A DNA stretch of 11,537 bases from Beijerinckiaceae bacterium. Lineage in GTDB: Bacteria; Pseudomonadota; Alphaproteobacteria; Rhizobiales; Beijerinckiaceae. The position numbers and the translations under genes are program-made. Of this stretch, positions 8,133 through 11,537 are shown piece after piece; position 1 is the stretch's first letter, and the number at the start of each line of letters is the position of its first letter. The notes below the pieces were generated by a model, which was given only the letters and a program-made list of their open reading frames with translations, was not told the DNA's origin and made no database searches. The stretch lies in assembly GCA_947455285.1 (NCBI GenBank), contig CANGOK010000084.1:1-11537 (forward strand), given 5' to 3'.

Positions 8133-9032
8133 TCAGACCTTCTTGATCGCGGCCGAGCCGAAGAGGCCCGATGGCTTGAATGTCAGGACAAGGAGCAGCA
8201 GCACGAGGCCGGGCACATCCTTGTAGCCGGTGGAGATGTAATAGCCGGTGAGGTTCTCGGAGATGCCGAGAATGAGCCCGCCGACGACGACGCCGACGCC
8301 CGATGACAGGCCGCCGATGATGGCCACAGCGAAGGCCTTGAGGCCCAACACCGCGCCCATGGTTGCGCCCGTGAGGGTGATCGGCGCCACGAGCACGCCC
8401 GCGAAGGCGGCGGCCATGGAGGAGAGCGCATAGGAGAAGGTGATGACGAGGCGCGTGTTGATGCCCATCAACCCTGCGGCGTCGCGATCATTGGCCGTGG
8501 CGACGACCGCCTTGCCGTAGATCGAGCGACGGTTGAAGACCTCGACCGCGATCATCAGGGCGATGGCGCCCAGAACGATGGCGATCTCCATCGGCTGGAT
8601 GCGGATCGGCCCGATGGTCAGGGCCGCTTCAGGCAGCGGCGAGGGAAAGCGCAGGGCGTCGCGGCCCCAGATGTTCTCCGCCAGATTCTTGAAGATGATG
8701 CCGAGCGCGATGGTCGCCATGATCCAGCCCGCTTCCGACTTGGTGCGGATGGCTTGGCGAACGCCCAGAAACTCCACCACTGCGCCTTGCAGCAGGCCGA
8801 AGGCCAGCACGACAGGCAGCATCAGCAGGTAGGCGGTGAATGCGCCCAGCGACTGGCCGATGAGGAAATTGATGGTGGTGAGGCCCACCAGCGCGCCTAG
8901 CATCAGCGCTTCGCCTTGGCCGAAGTTCAGGGTCTTGGAGGTAGCGAAAGTCAGCTGATAGCCGAAGGCGATCACGCCATAGATCATGCCGACGACGACG
9001 CCGCTGATCACGAGCTGCGCGAGAATATTCAT
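8133..9032 (-). CDS. livH: Branched-chain amino acid ABC transporter, permease LivH
   Basis: A 299-residue inner-membrane permease with about eight hydrophobic segments. The N-terminus LVISGVVVGMIYGVIAFGYQ and the motif TLNFGQGEALMLGA (34-47) are diagnostic for LivH. The cytoplasmic coupling region is GKAVVATANDRDAAGLMGIN, which contacts the ATPase. The glycine-rich AIIGGLSSGVGVVVGGLILG and the final LTFKPSGLFG complete the family pattern. LivH and the LivM half of the fused downstream protein would form the heterodimeric channel. The ATG at 9032 has only a weak GGGAAA upstream. It lies 76 bp after livK, and that gap holds a strong hairpin, so its expression may be lower than that of livK. 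Confidence 0.96.
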   Translation of the reverse strand: MNILAQLVISGVVVGMIYGVIAFGYQLTFATSKTLNFGQGEALMLGALVGLTTINFLIGQSLGAFTAYLLMLPVVLAFGLLQGAVVEFLGVRQAIRTKSEAGWIMATIALGIIFKNLAENIWGRDALRFPSPLPEAALTIGPIRIQPMEIAIVLGAIALMIAVEVFNRRSIYGKAVVATANDRDAAGLMGINTRLVITFSYALSSMAAAFAGVLVAPITLTGATMGAVLGLKAFAVAIIGGLSSGVGVVVGGLILGISENLTGYYISTGYKDVPGLVLLLLVLTFKPSGLFGSAAIKKV

Positions 9033-9059
9033 CGGGCGTTTCCCGGTTGCGCCAAAGGT

Positions 9060-9092
9060 GAAAGCCTCCCCCGAAGATCAGGGGAGGCTTTC
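9060..9092 (-). promoter_or_regulatory. Intercistronic hairpin between livK and livH
   Basis: GAAAGCCTCCCC and GGGGAGGCTTTC form a perfect 12-bp stem with a 9-base loop (9072-9080) in the 76-bp gap. No long T-run follows on the minus strand, so read-through into livH is likely. In binding-protein operons such structures stabilise the upstream message or cause partial termination, giving more binding protein than permease. That role is inferred from position and strength. Confidence 0.65.
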
Positions 9093-9108
9093 GGTCATGT
9101 GTGATGGA

Positions 9109-10308
9109 TCAGGACTTGGGCTTGATGCGCAGCGCCTTGTCGCCGGCCACATCCTCAGGATGGGCAGGCACCACGCGTCCGCCCTTCACAAGGCCGAACA
9201 CGGGGATGTTGGAGCTGATCGCCTCATGGTCCTTGGCGGTGTAGGGATGGTCGTAAACCGTCACGACGCCTTCGACCTTGGTCTGGAGATTCTCCAGCGC
9301 GTCCTTGATCTTCTTGCCGTCGGTCGACTTCGCCTGATTGATCGCGGCGACGAGGAGATAGGCCGAGTCATATCCCTGCGCGGCGGACACCGGCGAGGGC
9401 ATGCGGTCGCCACCATAGGCCTTGTGGTAGGCCTCGATGAAGTCCTTGCGCTTGGCGGTCGTGGGCGATTCGATGAAGGTCTGGGGCATCATGGCGCCGT
9501 CGCCATTGGGGCCAGCGGTATCGATGAAGCTCGCCATGGACAGGGTCCAAGAACCGATCATCGGCACCTTCCAGCCCAGCTTCGCCATGGCGTTGGCGAT
9601 CTGCGCCAGTTCCGGACCGATGGCGTAGGTCAGGATGACGTCGGCGCCAGCCTCCTTGGCCTTCAGCACCTGCGCGGTCATGTCGGTGTCGCCGATGTTG
9701 AACTTCTCGTTGGCGACCGGCTTGATGTCCATCTTGGCGAGGGCCTCGGTGAGGTCCTTTTGACCGAGCTGGCCATAGTTGGTGGAGTCGGCGAGGATCG
9801 CAGGCTTCTTGAAGCCCTGACGCTTCACCGCCTCCTCGGCGATCATGGCGCTCTGGATCGTGTCGTTGGCCGCGTTACGGAAAACGTAGTTGGCCTTGGC
9901 GTCGGGCCACTGGTTGGTCAGGATCGAGCCGGTGGCGACATTGTTCAGCACCGGAATTTCAGCTTCCTGATAGAAGCGCTGGGCCGCCTGGCCGACGCCG
10001 GTGTTGATGAAGCCGAGGGTGGCGACCACCTGCTCCTTGTTGATGAGCTCTTGGGCGACCTGCACGCCGACTTCGTTCTTGGCTTCGTCATCGCGCTCGA
10101 CGAGCTGGAGCTGCTTGCCCAGGACGCCGCCCGCCTTGTTGATTTCCGCCACGGCGAGCTTCACGCCGTCGCGCATGCTGACCCCCATGGAGGAGGAGCC
10201 GCCCGTGAAGGGGCCGCTGAGGCCAATCTTGATGGTGTCGGCGGCATAGGCCGCGCTGGTGAGGGCCGTGCTCGCCAGAATGGCGAAGGCGAAAAGGCTG
10301 CGCTTCAC
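9109..10308 (-). CDS. livK: Branched-chain amino acid-type ABC transporter, periplasmic binding protein LivK
   Basis: A 399-residue secreted solute-binding protein of the type I periplasmic fold. The GTG start at 10308 is chosen because GGGGAG (10315-10320) lies 6 bases before it and a Sec signal peptide follows at once (VKRSLFAFAILASTALTSA), with cleavage AYA|AD near residue 22. An in-frame ATG 20 codons upstream lacks a ribosome site and would bury the signal. The mature start TIKIGLSGPFTGGSSSMG and the following GVKLAVAEINKAGGVLGKQL are the LivJ/LivK family pattern. DSTNYGQLGQKDL and the hinge region TYAIGPELAQIANAM also fit. It delivers ligand to LivH/LivM. Family members bind leucine, isoleucine, valine, other amino acids, amides or aromatic acids, so the true ligand is open. 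It is first in the operon. Confidence 0.95.
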   Translation of the reverse strand: MKRSLFAFAILASTALTSAAYAADTIKIGLSGPFTGGSSSMGVSMRDGVKLAVAEINKAGGVLGKQLQLVERDDEAKNEVGVQVAQELINKEQVVATLGFINTGVGQAAQRFYQEAEIPVLNNVATGSILTNQWPDAKANYVFRNAANDTIQSAMIAEEAVKRQGFKKPAILADSTNYGQLGQKDLTEALAKMDIKPVANEKFNIGDTDMTAQVLKAKEAGADVILTYAIGPELAQIANAMAKLGWKVPMIGSWTLSMASFIDTAGPNGDGAMMPQTFIESPTTAKRKDFIEAYHKAYGGDRMPSPVSAAQGYDSAYLLVAAINQAKSTDGKKIKDALENLQTKVEGVVTVYDHPYTAKDHEAISSNIPVFGLVKGGRVVPAHPEDVAGDKALRIKPKS

Positions 10309-10659
10309 TGTCAACTCCCCGAAATCTTGTGACGGCCAGCGGTTGAGCTGCGCCATGTTACAATCCATCTATGCGAAAGAGGCGAAGTCAAGCGATTTCA
10401 GACTTTGGAAGGTTTGGGCTGCTTCTTCAGGGCTCGCTCCGCTTCCCTGTCCACAATGGCGGGATTTCCATTAGACGAAGTGTTTAGGAAAGCGCCTTAT
10501 GCACTCGTCTGTTCAGGGTCTCAGCGGGTTTGTTGAACAGGGGGCCGATCCATATTGCGGCTGCAGGACCTGCGCGTTATGGACTGTGCGATGTTGATGG
10601 CCGGGTTGCTCTGGTTGGTGATGGATGTCTGAACGTCGAAACAATGTCGTCCGCCACCC
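10309..10659. other. Divergent intergenic region between livK and the glycosyltransferase gene
   Basis: About 350 bases with no convincing gene. It must hold the livK promoter: on the minus strand TTGACT (10386-10391) is a good -35, but no well-placed -10 follows (TGGATT at 18 bases is the best). CTGTTCA (10509-10515) and TGAACAG (10534-10540) form a 7-bp inverted repeat with an 18-base gap. No ribosome site of normal strength was found before the glycosyltransferase ATG. Confidence 0.4.
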
Positions 10660-11537
10660 ATGGACGCCGCCAGCGCCAGCGGTGCGCCAGTGGTGAATCA
10701 GGATCATCCCCATGCCGCCGCCGGGCGGGAAATCCTGTTTGGCGCGCATCCGCTGCTTGTCGCCATTCTCTTTCAGGCGGTTCTCTGGTCGATAGGGCCA
10801 GCCCTGCTTTTTGGGAATCTCCACACAGACACGCTTGAAGCCGCCTATTGGGGCCGCGAATGGGCGCTTGCCTATTCCAAGCATCCGCCGCTCATCAGTT
10901 GGCTGATGGATCTCGCCCTGCGCACGGGTTTGCCTGCCATCCTTGCCCTCATGCTTCTGGCGCAGGCCTGCGTGGCCATCGCTGCATTTTTCATCTGGAA
11001 GACGGTGCGCCTCTTCGCATCGCGCGAATCGGCCGCTTTCGCGGTGCTGCTCTTCATGGTGAGCCCCGCCTCGACCATCTATGCGATTCAGATCAATCAC
11101 AATCTGGCGCTGGCGCCCTTCTGGGCCGCCACGATCTATTTTGGCCTGCTTTATCTGGAAGATCGACGCTGGCGCGACGCCATCATTCTGGGCGTGGTCG
11201 CAGGCCTTGGCATGCTCACCAAATATGAGGTGATGTTCGCATTGGCCACGCTGCTGATCGTCGGCGTCGTAATACCGCGTTATCGTTCGGCGTTTCATCA
11301 TCCCGCCAGCTATGTGTCGGGGCTGATCTTCATCGCCATTCTGCTTCCTCATGTCTGGTGGCTTCACACCCATGGGTGGGCGAGCGTATCGCGCGCCCTG
11401 GGCGCCCAAAAAATCAGCAATCTGGCCCTGCTCAACACCAGCGGCGTCAATCTCATCGTTGGTTGCTTCACGCTCTTCGTCGTCCCGGCGGTCCTGCTTT
11501 TCGCGACCATGCGACGGCGTGCCGAGGATGTGCTGGC
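10660..11537 (+). CDS. GT39/ArnT-like membrane glycosyltransferase (3' end beyond window)
   Basis: The first 292 residues of an inner-membrane protein related to the dolichyl-phosphate-mannose/ArnT class, which moves a sugar from a lipid carrier to an acceptor on the outer side of the membrane. After about 23 hydrophilic residues and a first hydrophobic segment (residues 25-52) comes a first periplasmic loop with acidic residues Asp57 and Glu60 in HTDTLEAAYWGREWALAY, followed by KHPPLISWLMDLA (74-86); family enzymes carry their catalytic acid in this loop. Several more hydrophobic segments and GLGMLTKYEVMFAL follow, the 'GLaxLTKY' pattern of the family. The frame is open to the window end. 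ATG 10660 is the only start between the stop at 10630-10632 and the conserved part, but it has no clear ribosome site. Donor and acceptor are unknown; lipid A or cell-surface polysaccharide modification is a guess from the family. It is divergent from livK. Confidence 0.87.
   Translation, partial: MDAASASGAPVVNQDHPHAAAGREILFGAHPLLVAILFQAVLWSIGPALLFGNLHTDTLEAAYWGREWALAYSKHPPLISWLMDLALRTGLPAILALMLLAQACVAIAAFFIWKTVRLFASRESAAFAVLLFMVSPASTIYAIQINHNLALAPFWAATIYFGLLYLEDRRWRDAIILGVVAGLGMLTKYEVMFALATLLIVGVVIPRYRSAFHHPASYVSGLIFIAILLPHVWWLHTHGWASVSRALGAQKISNLALLNTSGVNLIVGCFTLFVVPAVLLFATMRRRAEDVL

Noticed and set aside
8986..10332. A 448-codon plus-strand open frame opposite livK and the start of livH
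   Set aside because: Shadow of livK codon bias; the translation is Gly/Leu/Val/Asp/His-rich with no recognisable domain and no ribosome site.
10513..11409. A 298-codon minus-strand open frame at the right end
   Set aside because: It lies opposite a plus-strand frame with clear GT39 motifs and hydrophobic segments; the minus translation is Gly/His/Arg/Gln-rich and unlike any family.

Overview
The window looks like chromosomal DNA of an alphaproteobacterium, most likely of the Hyphomicrobiales (Rhizobiales). Grounds: high G+C content, GTG/ATG starts with AGGAG-type ribosome sites, an Arg(CCG) tRNA with encoded CCA, a periplasmic class I cytochrome c of the c2/c550 type, and a Liv-type ABC transporter whose permease and ATPase are fused. 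The genus cannot be fixed from this sequence alone.

Left end (1-930): two small genes (a 74-residue hypothetical protein and an 82-residue helix-turn-helix protein) are followed by about 250 non-coding bases and then a tRNA-Arg(CCG) on the minus strand. The 3' end of the tRNA faces this block. The non-coding stretch carries a 10-bp inverted repeat around an alternating purine/pyrimidine tract and a 9-bp direct repeat at 11-bp period. This looks like the edge of an element integrated at the tRNA 3' end, although no integrase lies in the window.

Middle (931-5391): on the minus strand, recQ (DNA helicase) is followed after 72 bp by a 14-helix DHA2-type MFS exporter. recQ has an anomaly. Its only well-supported start (GTG with AGGAG) is followed by an in-frame amber codon at position 11, and no ATG, GTG or TTG lies between that stop and the conserved N-terminal Q motif. 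Divergent from recQ are a secreted mono-haem cytochrome c, with a candidate sigma-70 promoter and a palindromic site at the predicted transcription start, and then a pterin-4a-carbinolamine dehydratase. The two are separated by a 9-bp hairpin.

Right (5395-10308, minus strand): a compact operon livK-livH-livMG-livF encodes a branched-chain-amino-acid-type (HAAT family) uptake system. The binding protein is secreted, LivH and the LivM half form the membrane channel, and the LivG half and LivF supply ATP hydrolysis. A 12-bp hairpin lies between livK and livH, where it could set the excess of binding protein over transporter. The LivM half carries about 50 extra residues with two hydrophobic segments before its last helix.

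Right end (10309-11537): a non-coding divergent region is followed by the start of a plus-strand GT39/ArnT-like membrane glycosyltransferase that runs off the window. I found no CRISPR array, insertion sequence or complete new defence or biosynthetic system. The unusual points are the recQ start, the tRNA-flanking repeats and the transporter architecture.
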